Assembly (NCBI RefSeq): GCF_024704835.1
Contig: NZ_JAMXBE010000014.1
Location: 109,691-173,690, forward strand
Source: Parapedobacter tibetensis
Lineage (GTDB): Bacteria; Bacteroidota; Bacteroidia; Sphingobacteriales; Sphingobacteriaceae
Length of the DNA: 64,000 nucleotides
Reading direction: 5' to 3'
The position numbers and the translations under genes were made by a program. The notes under the pieces were generated by a model, which was not told the origin of the DNA, made no database searches, and was given only the letters and a program-made list of their open reading frames with translations. Of this stretch, positions 38,758-47,953 are shown piece by piece; the stretch's first letter is position 1, and each line of letters opens with the position of its first letter.

Positions 38758-39567
38758 ATGACTGGGATGAACATATCATTGGTATTATCAAGCGGCGGCG
38801 CCCGCGGTCTTACACATATTGGAGCCATAGAAGCGTTGGAAGCCAATGGTTTTTGCATCACATCAATTGCCGGATCATCCATCGGTACCTTAGTAGGTGG
38901 GATTTATGCCATGGGCAAGCTCCCCGAATTCAAGGAATGGCTGCTTACGCTGCGGGCCAGGGATGTGTTCAGCTTAATGGATTTTACCTGGAATGGCGCG
39001 GGTGTAATGAAAGGAGAAAAAGTGCTCAATAAACTTAAAACCTTTATGCCAGACGTTCGTATTGAAGATCTGCCCATCCCATTTGCCGCGGTCACCACGG
39101 ACATCATGCATGACGAGGAAGTGGTGTTTACCCAAGGAAGTTTTTATGAAGCAGTAAGGGCTTCCATTGCTATTCCAGCAATATTTACCCCTGTAAAATA
39201 CAAAGATAATATTTTGATTGATGGAGGAGTCCTCAACCCGTTGCCCATCAATCATGTGAAACGGACAACTGGTGATCTATTGGTGGTGGTCAATCTCAAT
39301 GGGCGGTACCCAGCTCCGGAAATGCAAGGAAATAAAGGCAATTATTCAGGTTATATTTCCCTTTTGCAACAGGCTTATTTTTCCATGAGATGCCAGCTTG
39401 CGCGAATGGCTATCCAACATTACCATCCTGATATCATAGTTGATATCCCTCGTAATATTACTGGGGTGTGGGATTATCACAAGGCCGGTTATTTGATCGA
39501 ATCGGGCAAGGAACTAGCACAGCAAGGCATTGATGCTTACCAACAGCGGTTGAAGATGTTGGGATGA
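38758..39567 (+). CDS. Patatin-like phospholipase (RssA type)
   Basis: 269 aa. The oxyanion loop SSGGARGLTHIG lies at about 11-22, the nucleophile in GSSIG (Ser41), and the catalytic Asp in DGG (Asp155), the full Ser/Asp dyad. It should hydrolyse acyl lipids in the cytoplasm or at the membrane. TACATTTG at 38722-38729 looks like its -7 element. A second ATG 9 nt into the frame could be the true start. It is divergent from the NAPE-PLD-like hydrolase and 24 nt from the convergent alpha/beta hydrolase. Confidence 0.9.
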   Translation: MTGMNISLVLSSGGARGLTHIGAIEALEANGFCITSIAGSSIGTLVGGIYAMGKLPEFKEWLLTLRARDVFSLMDFTWNGAGVMKGEKVLNKLKTFMPDVRIEDLPIPFAAVTTDIMHDEEVVFTQGSFYEAVRASIAIPAIFTPVKYKDNILIDGGVLNPLPINHVKRTTGDLLVVVNLNGRYPAPEMQGNKGNYSGYISLLQQAYFSMRCQLARMAIQHYHPDIIVDIPRNITGVWDYHKAGYLIESGKELAQQGIDAYQQRLKMLG

Positions 39568-39591
39568 TGAGCAGGGACCGCTCGAAGGGCA

Positions 39592-40419
39592 TTATACCCG
39601 GCTTAGAAAAGCACTCATTTCCCGATTGAAATGTTCGGCATCCTCCAGATTAGGTAGGTGCCCACATTCAGGGATTTCCACATATTTTGCATCAGGTATG
39701 TTCGTCACCAGGATATCAGATTGTTCCTTTGTGGTGAGGTTGTCTTCCGCTCCTCTGATGACCAATGAAGGGACGGATATGGCTTTCAAACTATCGGTAG
39801 TATCCGTCCGGGAGGCCAGTGCCAGTAAGGTAGCACAGATACCGCTTTCCGTATTTCTCCGTATGCTGCTTTTAATTAAGTCTATAGCCTCTTCGTTTTC
39901 GGCCAAGCTTTTTTTGGAAAATACGTTGTTCACAAAGCCGATGGAAAATACCCGTTTCCCATTTTTGAGAACGGATTGTATACTATCAAATCGTTTTATT
40001 TTGGCGGCATTGTTGTCTGCCACAGAGTTAGTGTCGCTCAATATTAAGCCTGAAAACGAATCAGGCTGGATTTGGTAGGCACGCAATGCGATGTATCCCC
40101 CCATGGATATACCGCAAAGCACGGTCTTATCTATATTCAGTTTCCGCAGGAAAACCAATAAATCCTTCGCAAAAACATCCACGCTGAAAAAACCATGTCC
40201 CATCGTGCTGTTGCCATGTCCCCTCACGTCTATGGCCACACCAGTAATTTGGGGTGGCAAAGATTCCAACTGGGGTATCCACATGTTTTTATTGAATGGG
40301 AATCCATGGATGAATACAACCGTCTTTTTTGGCTTGGTTGCTTCTCTGATTAAATAACTTACGCTGATGTCTCCGATGCGGATTCGTTTTCTTTTGATTA
40401 GGCTCTTATTATACTCCAT
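39592..40419 (-). CDS. Alpha/beta hydrolase
   Basis: 275 aa from the ATG at 40419; the longer frame begins with TTG. HGFPFNKNMW forms the oxyanion region, the nucleophile is in GISMGG (Ser105), Asp is in GAEDNLT and the His in CGHLPNLE. The order and spacing match esterases, lactonases and 3-oxoadipate enol-lactonase-like proteins; the substrate is not predictable. TATCTTTT on the minus strand (40444-40437) is a likely -7. It appears monocistronic. Confidence 0.88.
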   Translation of the reverse strand: MEYNKSLIKRKRIRIGDISVSYLIREATKPKKTVVFIHGFPFNKNMWIPQLESLPPQITGVAIDVRGHGNSTMGHGFFSVDVFAKDLLVFLRKLNIDKTVLCGISMGGYIALRAYQIQPDSFSGLILSDTNSVADNNAAKIKRFDSIQSVLKNGKRVFSIGFVNNVFSKKSLAENEEAIDLIKSSIRRNTESGICATLLALASRTDTTDSLKAISVPSLVIRGAEDNLTTKEQSDILVTNIPDAKYVEIPECGHLPNLEDAEHFNREMSAFLSRV

Positions 40420-40540
40420 ATTATTCCATAACAATAAAAAGATAGATTAGTTTGGGCGTGTCCCATCGTCTATAAAAGTAGTCATATGAGGACAGTATTC
40501 CAAGTCAGTTCTATCAATCCCCGATTTTTTCCAAAAATAT

Positions 40541-40571
40541 TTCCGTTATATCAATCAGATTTCTATCTTTG
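40541..40571 (+). promoter_or_regulatory. Promoter of tRNA-Arg
   Basis: TTC at 40541-40543, a 20-nt spacer and TATCTTTG at 40564-40571, followed by CA. It ends 17 nt before the mature tRNA, as usual for Bacteroidota tRNA genes. Confidence 0.7.
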
Positions 40572-40588
40572 CAGACCGATTCGGAAAA

Positions 40589-40662
40589 GCGCTTGTAGCT
40601 TAATTGGATAGAGCACCTGACTACGGATCAGGAGGTTAGGGGTTCGACTCCCTTCAAGCGCA
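40589..40662 (+). tRNA. tRNA-Arg(ACG)
   Basis: 74 nt. The acceptor stem GCGCTTG pairs with CAAGCGC, the D-loop region is AGCTTAATTGGATAGAGC, the anticodon arm CTGACTACGGATCAG holds ACG at 40623-40625, and the T arm carries GGTTCGACTCC. The discriminator is A and CCA is not encoded. The A at position 34 is expected to be deaminated to inosine to read CGU, CGC and CGA codons. Confidence 0.96.
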
Positions 40663-40676
40663 CATGTTACATCCAT

Positions 40677-40711
40677 ATAGCCTAATCAATGTATCGATTA
40701 GGCTATTATTT
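40677..40711 (+). terminator. Terminator after tRNA-Arg
   Basis: An 11-bp stem (40677-40687 with 40696-40706; ATAGCCTAATC and its complement), an 8-nt loop and a T-rich tail. It separates the tRNA from adk, whose ATG is 15 nt after it. Confidence 0.75.
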
Positions 40712-40725
40712 TTCACGCTTATACT

Positions 40726-41301
40726 ATGCTAAACCTTGTTTTGTTTGGCCCTCCGGGAGCAGGGAAAGGTACCCAATCGCAAAAACTTATTGACCATTAT
40801 CAGTTGGTTCATATTTCAACGGGCGATTTGTTCCGTGGGCATATCAGCAACCAGACTGAACTGGGACAACAGGTGAGCAAGTTGATCGCCGATGGCGAAT
40901 TGGTGCCCGACTCTATTACCATTGCCATGCTGGAGGAGGAAATCAATAAGAACCGAGGAGCGAAAGGCTTCATCTTCGATGGTTTTCCCCGTACCGTAGC
41001 GCAAGCTCAGGCGCTGGACGATTTTTTGGAATCAAAGCGCAGTAATATTACAGGTGTGATTGCGCTCGATGTTACGGAAGAGGAATTGACTACACGTATT
41101 GCCAAACGCAAAGCCATCAGCAACCGTGCTGACGATGATAGCGAAAAATTGAAAAAGCGTATTGAGGAATATTTTAACAAAACCATCCACGTACTTCCTT
41201 ACTATGAGGAGCAAGGTAAGCTCACCAAAGTCAATGGCATCGGGGATATTGAAGATATTTTTGCGCAAATTAGGCAGATTGTTGATCGTTTGACTAGTTG
41301 A
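40726..41301 (+). CDS. adk: Adenylate kinase
   Basis: 191 aa. The P-loop GPPGAGKGTQ is at residues 6-15, the AMP-binding STGDLFR follows, and DGFPRTVAQA and RADDD complete the family marks. It equilibrates ATP + AMP with two ADP. It is the short form: the LID is reduced and lacks the four zinc cysteines of longer bacterial enzymes, as is usual in this phylum. obg follows 43 nt downstream across a short repeat and is likely co-transcribed. Confidence 0.96.
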   Translation: MLNLVLFGPPGAGKGTQSQKLIDHYQLVHISTGDLFRGHISNQTELGQQVSKLIADGELVPDSITIAMLEEEINKNRGAKGFIFDGFPRTVAQAQALDDFLESKRSNITGVIALDVTEEELTTRIAKRKAISNRADDDSEKLKKRIEEYFNKTIHVLPYYEEQGKLTKVNGIGDIEDIFAQIRQIVDRLTS

Positions 41302-41313
41302 AACTGTGCTGAC

Positions 41314-41340
41314 AGCCGAAAGCTGATAGCCGAAAGCTGA
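41314..41340. repeat. Short tandem repeat between adk and obg
   Basis: The 13-nt word AGCCGAAAGCTGA occurs twice (41314-41326, 41328-41340), separated by one T. The complement of a related word is at 63633-63660, and a weaker relative lies in the prpB-prpC gap. This is a low-complexity spacer family common in the intergenic DNA of related bacteria. Confidence 0.6.
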
Positions 41341-41344
41341 AAAG

Positions 41345-42343
41345 ATGCCTCAAGGTTCGAATTTCGTTGATTATGTAAAAGTGTGTTGCCGCTCAGGACA
41401 TGGTGGGGCGGGCTCTGCACATTTACATCGTGATAAATTCACGTCCAAAGGTGGGCCCGATGGCGGCGATGGTGGTAGGGGAGGACATATTATCCTTAAG
41501 GGCAGCAGCCAATTATGGACATTGCTCCATCTCAAATACCGTAAACACGTCATCGCCGAAAGCGGCCTACCGGGCGGCAGTGCCCAGAAGCATGGAGCTA
41601 ATGGTAAGGACGAAATTCTGGAGGTTCCCCTTGGTACTGTAGCGCGCGATGCCGAAACTAATGAAATCCTGTTCGACATCACGGAAGATGGTGAGATGAA
41701 GGTATTGACCTCGGGAGGCCGTGGTGGACTGGGTAACTGGCATTTCAAGAGCCCGACGCAGCAGACCCCACGTTTTGCACAACCCGGTGAATCCGGTAAG
41801 GAAGAATGGGTTATCCTTGAGCTGAAAGTGCTTGCCGATGTAGGACTGGTGGGCTTTCCAAATGCAGGTAAATCTACCCTACTCTCCGTTGTGTCGGCGG
41901 CCAAACCTGAAATCGCGGACTACCCATTTACCACGTTGGTACCCAACCTCGGTATCGTCTCCTACCGAGATAATAGATCATTTGTGATGGCAGATATCCC
42001 TGGTATTATTGAGGGGGCTTCTGAAGGGAAGGGGTTGGGGCATCGTTTCCTCCGTCATATTGAGCGTAATGCGGTGTTGCTATTCATGATTCCAGCGGAT
42101 ACCGATAGAACCATCGCCGCCGAATACCAGATACTCTTGAATGAATTGATGGCTTTCAATCCCGAATTGAAAGATAAGCCCCGCATCCTTGCCGTCACCA
42201 AATCGGACATGTTGGATGATGAGCTCCAGCAGGAAATGCAACAAGAAGTTCCCAAAGGGATTCCAAATGTATTTATTTCATCGGTTGCTGGTAAGAATAT
42301 CCAGCAATTGAAAGATTTGATTTGGCAAGCGATCAATACCTAG
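41345..42343 (+). CDS. obg: Obg/CgtA GTPase
   Basis: 332 aa. The N-terminal Gly-rich Obg fold (about 1-158) has [15 protein letters not shown] and [12 protein letters not shown]. The GTPase domain begins GFPNAGKST (about 170-178), with [11 protein letters not shown] as switch [10 protein letters not shown] as G3 and TKSD as G4. It acts in 50S assembly and stress signalling. The C-terminal OCT domain of longer Obg proteins is missing, which is normal outside Firmicutes and Proteobacteria. Its last 11 nt overlap the convergent S10 peptidase gene. Confidence 0.95.
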   Translation: MPQGSNFVDYVKVCCRSGHGGAGSAHLHRDKFTSKGGPDGGDGGRGGHIILKGSSQLWTLLHLKYRKHVIAESGLPGGSAQKHGANGKDEILEVPLGTVARDAETNEILFDITEDGEMKVLTSGGRGGLGNWHFKSPTQQTPRFAQPGESGKEEWVILELKVLADVGLVGFPNAGKSTLLSVVSAAKPEIADYPFTTLVPNLGIVSYRDNRSFVMADIPGIIEGASEGKGLGHRFLRHIERNAVLLFMIPADTDRTIAAEYQILLNELMAFNPELKDKPRILAVTKSDMLDDELQQEMQQEVPKGIPNVFISSVAGKNIQQLKDLIWQAINT

Positions 42344-43808
42344 CAGGAACACCCTTTTCGGGGATGCTGTTCCTAATAAAATTACGGATATCCTCATTAC
42401 CTTTTTCCAGATCTTCTTTGCGGAGGTACATCATGTGCCCACTCCGATATCCCACAAAACTCATCCGGTCTTGCAATTTGCCAGAAAGGTCCATCTGCCA
42501 TAGGTTGTACTTGGCGTTGAAATAATCGCAGGCCCCATCATAATAGCCCGATTGTACCATTACATGCAGATATGGATTTTGCGCCATGGCCTGCCGAAGG
42601 TTTTCACCTGTCCGGTCATTGCTTCTGTCCCAAGGGTGTACCGGTCCAAACATATTATACTTTACGTCGGTCTTGAAATTCAATTCGTTGCGCATGTAAT
42701 AATTGATGGCTGGTGTGAATGAATGGAGCCAGGAGGTGAGTTCAGCGTTGAAATCGGGCCGCTCACCTGCATCGCGGCGATCCAAACCCAGGTAACGGGA
42801 GTCTAACCTGCCCACCGTGTAGCCTTTATCACGCAGTAATTCTTTCCAAAACAGGGATGTGGAAATGTCTAAGTTATTTTGTAGCAAGATCTTTTCGGAG
42901 AGGCCGGAATAGCGGGCAACTTTCGTTGCTATTGCCTGTTTTTCGGAGTTGGTAAGCGTACCCCCTTTTACCAATGCCGGTAAAAATTCATTAACAGCAA
43001 ATTGCTCCACTTCAGGCAGCATGTCTGTCAAGTCCTTTTGCTGCAGGTCAGCTGGCAGGACCTTGTGGAACCAAGCCGTGGCGGCGAAATAAGGGAGCCG
43101 GAGGGCGATGTCTACCGGTCCATCGCGTTTGATACCCAGGTCTGTCGGGGATACCAGGATGACTCCATTTAGGTACATCCATTGAGAATTTTGCAGTTCC
43201 AATGCCAAGCCGGATACGCGCGTAGTCCCGTAACTTTCTCCAATGAGGTATTTAGGCGATGGCCAGCGGTTCTGGCGGGTTACAAAGGTGTTTAACCATT
43301 CGGCCAGGTATTTGATGTCGGCGTTCACCCCGAAAAATATGGATTTGTTGGCTTCCTTATCGAGAATACGGGAATACCCTGTATTGACCGGGTTGACAAA
43401 TATGATGTCCGCCACATCCAATATGGAATAAGGGTTCTTTTTGATGCCATAAGGCTGGACGGGGTAGCCTTCGTCGTCTATTTCCAACAAAGCGGGGCCC
43501 GTATACGCGATTTGCATCCATACGGATGCCGAACCGGGGCCGCCATTGAAGGAAATCACCAATGGGCGCGATGTACGGTCACTTATACCATCCCGTTCAT
43601 AATAGGTATAATCCACCGTGGCAATGGGCTTGCCGTCGGCATCCCATACGGGCTGGGTTCCCTTGTGAGCGGTGTAGCTTATGCGTTGGCCCTTGATGGT
43701 GGTTTCGTGTTTGGTTGCAATTACCGAATCCGCGGGTATTTTCGTTTGTGCAAAAGAAAATAGGCTAATCGATATAACAACTAAGGTAGTCAGGTAATGT
43801 CTCATCAT
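42333..43808 (-). CDS. S10-family serine carboxypeptidase
   Basis: 491 aa from the ATG at 43808, where the signal peptide (ending SFAQ, about residue 20) starts sensibly. Substrate-binding [12 protein letters not shown] is at about 85-97, the nucleophile in GESYG (Ser192), Asp in [11 protein letters not shown] and His in [10 protein letters not shown]. It is exported and should trim C-terminal residues from peptides, probably for nutrition. TAATTTGC on the minus strand (43839-43832) is a likely -7. Its 3' end overlaps the end of obg by 11 nt. Confidence 0.9.
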   Translation of the reverse strand: MMRHYLTTLVVISISLFSFAQTKIPADSVIATKHETTIKGQRISYTAHKGTQPVWDADGKPIATVDYTYYERDGISDRTSRPLVISFNGGPGSASVWMQIAYTGPALLEIDDEGYPVQPYGIKKNPYSILDVADIIFVNPVNTGYSRILDKEANKSIFFGVNADIKYLAEWLNTFVTRQNRWPSPKYLIGESYGTTRVSGLALELQNSQWMYLNGVILVSPTDLGIKRDGPVDIALRLPYFAATAWFHKVLPADLQQKDLTDMLPEVEQFAVNEFLPALVKGGTLTNSEKQAIATKVARYSGLSEKILLQNNLDISTSLFWKELLRDKGYTVGRLDSRYLGLDRRDAGERPDFNAELTSWLHSFTPAINYYMRNELNFKTDVKYNMFGPVHPWDRSNDRTGENLRQAMAQNPYLHVMVQSGYYDGACDYFNAKYNLWQMDLSGKLQDRMSFVGYRSGHMMYLRKEDLEKGNEDIRNFIRNSIPEKGVPARY

Positions 43809-43900
43809 TTTGCAGTTGTGTAATTGAATATGCAAATTAACGAATCTACCTTATAGCTAGCGCTATATTTCAATATTATTACATGCTGAGCGCTTGGCAA

Positions 43901-44716
43901 TTAGTACTGCTCGTTTTCATTTGGGAAATCCGACGACTTCACGTCCTGAATGTATCGGCCCACGGCGTCGCCTATTTGTTCATAAAGATTGAGGTATTGC
44001 CTGAGGAATTTGGGTTTGAAACCTTTGTTTAATCCAAGCATGTCATTCACTACCAATACCTGTCCATCGCAATCGGGGCCTGCCCCGATACCGATAGTGG
44101 GAATGCTCAGGTTATTGGTCACTTCGGCAGCCAGTTTGGCGGGGATTTTTTCGAGCACTATCCCGAAGCAGCCAGCCCCTTCCAATAGCTTGGCGTCTAA
44201 TTTCAATTTATTAGCCTCTGATTCTTCTTTTGCCCTAACGGTATAGGTGCCGAACTTATAGATGGATTGAGGAGTAAGTCCAAGATGGCCCATTACGGGG
44301 ATGCCGGCATCGACGATGCGCTCAACGGTTTTTCTGATTTCGATTCCCCCCTCCAATTTCAGTCCATGCGCACCAGTCTCCTTCATTACCCGTACGGCGG
44401 CCTTTAAGGCATCACTACTGCCGCCTTGGTAGGTGCCAAAGGGTAAATCCACAATAACCAATGCGTGCTTGGCGGCGCGGATTACAGATGAAGCATGGTA
44501 CATCATCTCCTCGAGTGTGATAGGGACAGTGGTTTCATATCCGGCCATCACATTGGCAGCCGAGTCGCCCACTAGGATGATATCTATATTTGCTTCATCC
44601 AATATCCTGGCCATGGAATAGTCATAGCCCGTGAGCATGGCGATTTTTTCACCACGTGTTTTCATCTCGCGGATCGTGTGTGTGGTGATACGTTTTATCT
44701 CTTTGTTTACAGACAT
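43901..44716 (-). CDS. panB: 3-methyl-2-oxobutanoate hydroxymethyltransferase
   Basis: 271 aa from the ATG at 44716; the longer frame starts at TTG inside the promoter. PanB adds a hydroxymethyl group from methylene-tetrahydrofolate to 2-oxoisovalerate, the first step to pantothenate. Marks are MLTGYDYSMARILD, the metal-binding VGDSAANVMAGYETT, VDLPFGTYQGG, KLEGG and the conserved GHLGLTPQS. It is alone; no panC or panD is nearby. The end lies 92 nt beyond the start of the S10 gene on the same strand. Confidence 0.95.
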   Translation of the reverse strand: MSVNKEIKRITTHTIREMKTRGEKIAMLTGYDYSMARILDEANIDIILVGDSAANVMAGYETTVPITLEEMMYHASSVIRAAKHALVIVDLPFGTYQGGSSDALKAAVRVMKETGAHGLKLEGGIEIRKTVERIVDAGIPVMGHLGLTPQSIYKFGTYTVRAKEESEANKLKLDAKLLEGAGCFGIVLEKIPAKLAAEVTNNLSIPTIGIGAGPDCDGQVLVVNDMLGLNKGFKPKFLRQYLNLYEQIGDAVGRYIQDVKSSDFPNENEQY

Positions 44717-44720
44717 AAGA

Positions 44721-44751
44721 CAAACGTAAGACAAAATTTCATGATATGGAA
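44721..44751 (-). promoter_or_regulatory. Promoter of panB
   Basis: On the minus strand TTC (44751-44749), a 20-nt spacer and TACGTTTG (44728-44721). The -7 ends 4 nt before the ATG at 44716, so the mRNA should be leaderless or nearly so. Confidence 0.6.
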
Positions 44752-44878
44752 ACCTGAATTATTAAACAGGTTCTCATGTATATTACCATTTAGCGTGACG
44801 GCTGTCATTAAATACTTAATAATTTGAGTTAACTTTGTTTCTCAAGTAAAGCGTTTGTTAACTGTGATAATCAATACT

Positions 44879-45703
44879 ATGAAGACCATTTTAGTCCCTA
44901 CTGATTTTTCTGAAAATGCGTTTATAGCCGCGGAATATGCTTGTTCACTGGCCGCTACAACCAAACAACAAGTACGATTGTTGCATGTATATATAGCACT
45001 TTATTCGGGGTTTGGAGAAGAAGGTTCCAGTACCAAACAAATTAAATGGGCCGAGACCGAATCGACCAAAGCGATGGCAGATTTGTTGAAGATACTCAAG
45101 ACGCAGTTTCCAAATGTAGACTTAGTGGGCGAATGTCTTAAGGGCTTCATGATTGATGTGGTCACCACTGAACTAAAAAAAGGAGACATTTCGTTGGTGG
45201 TAATGGGCACTAAAGGTGTTTCCAATATCACGGAAAGCATTTTGGGTAGTACCACCTATGAAGTAATCAAAAAATCGCCAGTGCCGATTTTGGTAGTCCC
45301 CATCGATACGCCAGATTTTTCATTTGAACGGGTAGGCTTTTTTACGGATTATAATGACGTCGAATTGGATGCTTTGTTGACTTTCCAACAGGCAGTTACC
45401 TTAAGTCCATATCTAACCATGCTTCATTTCTATAAAGACGGAGAAAAAGCACCGACGAAAGAGCTGGAACGCTGGGAACGTAAAGTTCATGAAGCGTTTC
45501 CCGATTGGGATATTTCTTTCAAAGCGCTTCCTGTGGAGAAAGTAGATATGAATGCCGTAAGTCAGGCAGCTAAATCTGAAAACTTGGATTTATTAGTGTT
45601 CGCCAGGCCACATAAGTCCTTTTTCGAGAAGACTTTTGTCGCTAGCCTGACCAAAGCAATAGCTAATTATCCCATGGTCCCATCCTTATTCATCAAGGCC
45701 TGA
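44879..45703 (+). CDS. Tandem universal stress protein (two Usp domains)
   Basis: 274 aa from the ATG at 44879 (MKTILVPTDFS); the earlier in-frame TTG is rejected. The first Usp domain (about 1-145) keeps the ATP-binding pattern G-x2-G-x9-G-S (GTKGVSNITESILGST). The second (about 150-274) starts FERVGFFTDYNDVE and lacks that glycine motif, so only one half should bind nucleotide. It is cytoplasmic and thought to act in stress survival. TAACTTTG at 44830-44837 is a likely -7. prpB follows with its own promoter. Confidence 0.9.
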   Translation: MKTILVPTDFSENAFIAAEYACSLAATTKQQVRLLHVYIALYSGFGEEGSSTKQIKWAETESTKAMADLLKILKTQFPNVDLVGECLKGFMIDVVTTELKKGDISLVVMGTKGVSNITESILGSTTYEVIKKSPVPILVVPIDTPDFSFERVGFFTDYNDVELDALLTFQQAVTLSPYLTMLHFYKDGEKAPTKELERWERKVHEAFPDWDISFKALPVEKVDMNAVSQAAKSENLDLLVFARPHKSFFEKTFVASLTKAIANYPMVPSLFIKA

Positions 45704-45732
45704 TTGTTTGCCCTGATCGAACCCGGGCCAAC

Positions 45733-45763
45733 TTGTCCACTTCAATCATATCCTGTATATTTA
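45733..45763 (+). promoter_or_regulatory. Promoter of prpBCD
   Basis: TTG at 45733-45735, a 20-nt spacer and TATATTTA at 45756-45763. It ends 24 nt before the prpB ATG. No regulator gene is next to the operon. Confidence 0.6.
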
Positions 45764-45787
45764 CGAAATTCACAAAAGTAAATAAGA

Positions 45788-46672
45788 ATGAACAGGTATC
45801 AATTATCCGCCGGAGGGCGCTGGCATACCGCCATGAAAGCCGAAAAACCCTTGCAAATCGTTGGTGCAATCAATGCGAACCATGCATTATTGGCAACACG
45901 GGCTGGTTTCAAGGCCATATACCTTTCGGGTGGTGGTGTTGCTGCGGGTTCGCTGGGTGTGCCTGATTTGGGCATATCCATGTTGCATGATGTACTGGTC
46001 GATGTGGAGCGCATTACGAATGTATGTGATACGCCACTTTTGGTGGATGTGGATACTGGATTCGGTCCTTCGGCATTCAATGTGGCGCGAACGGTAAAGG
46101 AGTTGATCCGAGCCGGAGCCGCGGCGCTTCATATGGAGGATCAGGTAGGGGCAAAGCGATGTGGACATCGGCCAAACAAAGAATTGGTGAGCAAGCAGGA
46201 GATGGTAGACAGGCTTAAAGCAGCCGTGGATGCGCGTACGGACGAACAGTTTGCCATTGGCGCCCGCACCGACGCACTGGCCAATGAAGGGCTTGGCGCA
46301 ACCTTAGAACGGGCAGCAGCCTACGCCGAGGCCGGTGCAGATTTTATCTTTGCCGAAGCGGTGACTGATCTGGCTCAATACAAGGCTTTTGTGGATACAA
46401 CTGGCCTTCCGGTATTGGCAAATATTACGGAATTCGGGATGACACCGCTCTGGTCGGTTGAGGAACTGGCGGAAGCGAATGTCGCCTTGGTGTTATACCC
46501 ATTATCCGCGTTCCGCGCAGCCAATAAGGCTGCCTTGAACACCTACGAGCATATCCGTCGCGACGGCACACAACAACACATATTGGATACCATGCAAACC
46601 CGAGCCGAGCTGTATGAGAGTATCGACTATCATGGCTTTGAGCAGAAGCTGGATGAATTGTATGGAAAATAG
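45788..46672 (+). CDS. prpB: 2-methylisocitrate lyase
   Basis: 294 aa. The isocitrate-lyase-superfamily catalytic loop KRCGH is at about 123-127 (Cys125), and metal ligands lie in DVDTGFG and [15 protein letters not shown] and GARTDA are typical of PrpB. It splits 2-methylisocitrate to pyruvate and succinate, the last step of the methylcitrate cycle, used to burn propionyl-CoA from odd-chain fatty acids or branched amino acids. It is first in prpBCD; a 68-nt repeat-like spacer separates it from prpC. Confidence 0.95.
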   Translation: MNRYQLSAGGRWHTAMKAEKPLQIVGAINANHALLATRAGFKAIYLSGGGVAAGSLGVPDLGISMLHDVLVDVERITNVCDTPLLVDVDTGFGPSAFNVARTVKELIRAGAAALHMEDQVGAKRCGHRPNKELVSKQEMVDRLKAAVDARTDEQFAIGARTDALANEGLGATLERAAAYAEAGADFIFAEAVTDLAQYKAFVDTTGLPVLANITEFGMTPLWSVEELAEANVALVLYPLSAFRAANKAALNTYEHIRRDGTQQHILDTMQTRAELYESIDYHGFEQKLDELYGK

Positions 46673-46740
46673 GCTGAAATCTGAAGTTGGAAACCCCACG
46701 TCCGAAGGGGGCGAGTAGCAAAACAGCAAACGCATAAATT

Positions 46741-47898
46741 ATGAGTACGAATAATCAAGAAACAAGTTTTAAACCGAAGAAATCCGTTGCACTTTCTGGT
46801 GTAGTAGCTGGCAATACCGCATTGTGTACGGTAGGCAAAAGCGGCAATGACCTTCACTATAGGGGATATGATATACTTGATTTGGCTGAAGGTGCCTCAT
46901 TCGAGGAGGTTGCCCATTTGCTTATACATGACAAGTTACCCAATAGGGCGCAATTAAAGGCTTACCAAAATAAGCTAAAAACATTGCGGGGATTGCCCCA
47001 GATTGCGAAAAAGGTATTGGAGCAAATCCGTGCGGCGGCACACCCCATGGATGTGCTGCGCACGTATACGTCGGTATTAGGCACCATTTATCCGGAGAAA
47101 GAAAACCATAATCCAGTGGGAGCACGGGATATTGCCGATAAACTGTTGGCATCCTATAGTTCTGCCTTATTATATTGGTACCATTATGCACATCATGGTA
47201 AACGCATAAACGTGGAGACCGATGATGAATCCATTGGTGCACATTTTCTACATCTGTTGCATGGCAAGGCGCCTTCCGCATCGTGGATTAGGGCCATGGA
47301 AATATCGCTCAACCTGTATGCCGAGCATGAATTCAATGCTTCCACATTTACCGGTCGGGTAATCGCCGGCACGGGTTCCGATATGTATTCGTGCATCACA
47401 GGGAGTATTGGAGCGTTGCGGGGGCCTAAGCATGGCGGAGCCAATGAGGTGGCCTACGAGATTCAAAGCCGCTATGTTAGTGCCGATGAGGCCGCCGCCG
47501 ATATCAAGCAGCGGTTGGAGCGCAAGGAAGTCATCATCGGATTCGGTCACCCGGTTTACACCATCTCCGATCCAAGGAATGCCGTAATCAAAAAGGTAGC
47601 TCGGGGGCTTTCGGAAGAAGCCGGTGATATGGACTTGTTCAACATTGCCGAACGGTTGGAAACCTTGTTATGGGAAGAGAAAAAGATGTTTCCCAATTTA
47701 GATTGGTTTTCGGCGGTTTCGTATCACCTGATGGGTGTGCCTACCGCTTTTTTCACACCGCTTTTCGTGGTCGCACGCGTCACCGGCTGGAGCGCCCATG
47801 TCATCGAGCAACGGCAAGATGGTAAGATCATCCGCCCCAGTGCCAATTATACCGGCCCTGAGCATCGGAAGTTTGTGCCGATTGACAATAGGCAATAA
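46741..47898 (+). CDS. prpC: 2-methylcitrate synthase
   Basis: 385 aa. Citrate-synthase-fold protein with [28 protein letters not shown] start ([20 protein letters not shown]) and [14 protein letters not shown], the form of the active-site loop seen in methylcitrate synthases. Catalytic residues lie near HGGANEV and in GHPVY. It joins propionyl-CoA and oxaloacetate. The sequence and the neighbours prpB and prpD make it PrpC, not GltA. It lies second in the operon. Confidence 0.94.
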   Translation: MSTNNQETSFKPKKSVALSGVVAGNTALCTVGKSGNDLHYRGYDILDLAEGASFEEVAHLLIHDKLPNRAQLKAYQNKLKTLRGLPQIAKKVLEQIRAAAHPMDVLRTYTSVLGTIYPEKENHNPVGARDIADKLLASYSSALLYWYHYAHHGKRINVETDDESIGAHFLHLLHGKAPSASWIRAMEISLNLYAEHEFNASTFTGRVIAGTGSDMYSCITGSIGALRGPKHGGANEVAYEIQSRYVSADEAAADIKQRLERKEVIIGFGHPVYTISDPRNAVIKKVARGLSEEAGDMDLFNIAERLETLLWEEKKMFPNLDWFSAVSYHLMGVPTAFFTPLFVVARVTGWSAHVIEQRQDGKIIRPSANYTGPEHRKFVPIDNRQ

Positions 47899-47953
47899 GC
47901 TAAATAAGTCATTATCAATTAACCATTAAACAATTAATCATTAACAGTTATCC

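Noticed and set aside
41302..41344. CRISPR-like repeat
   Set aside because: Only two copies of a 13-nt word with one base between them; no spacers and no cas genes anywhere in the window.
41371..41904. 177-codon open frame on the minus strand inside obg
   Set aside because: It is fully antisense to a clear Obg GTPase, is Pro/Ser-rich by codon shadow and has no family pattern.
46741..47898. Housekeeping citrate synthase
   Set aside because: The [12 protein letters not shown] loop and its position between prpB and prpD indicate 2-methylcitrate synthase.
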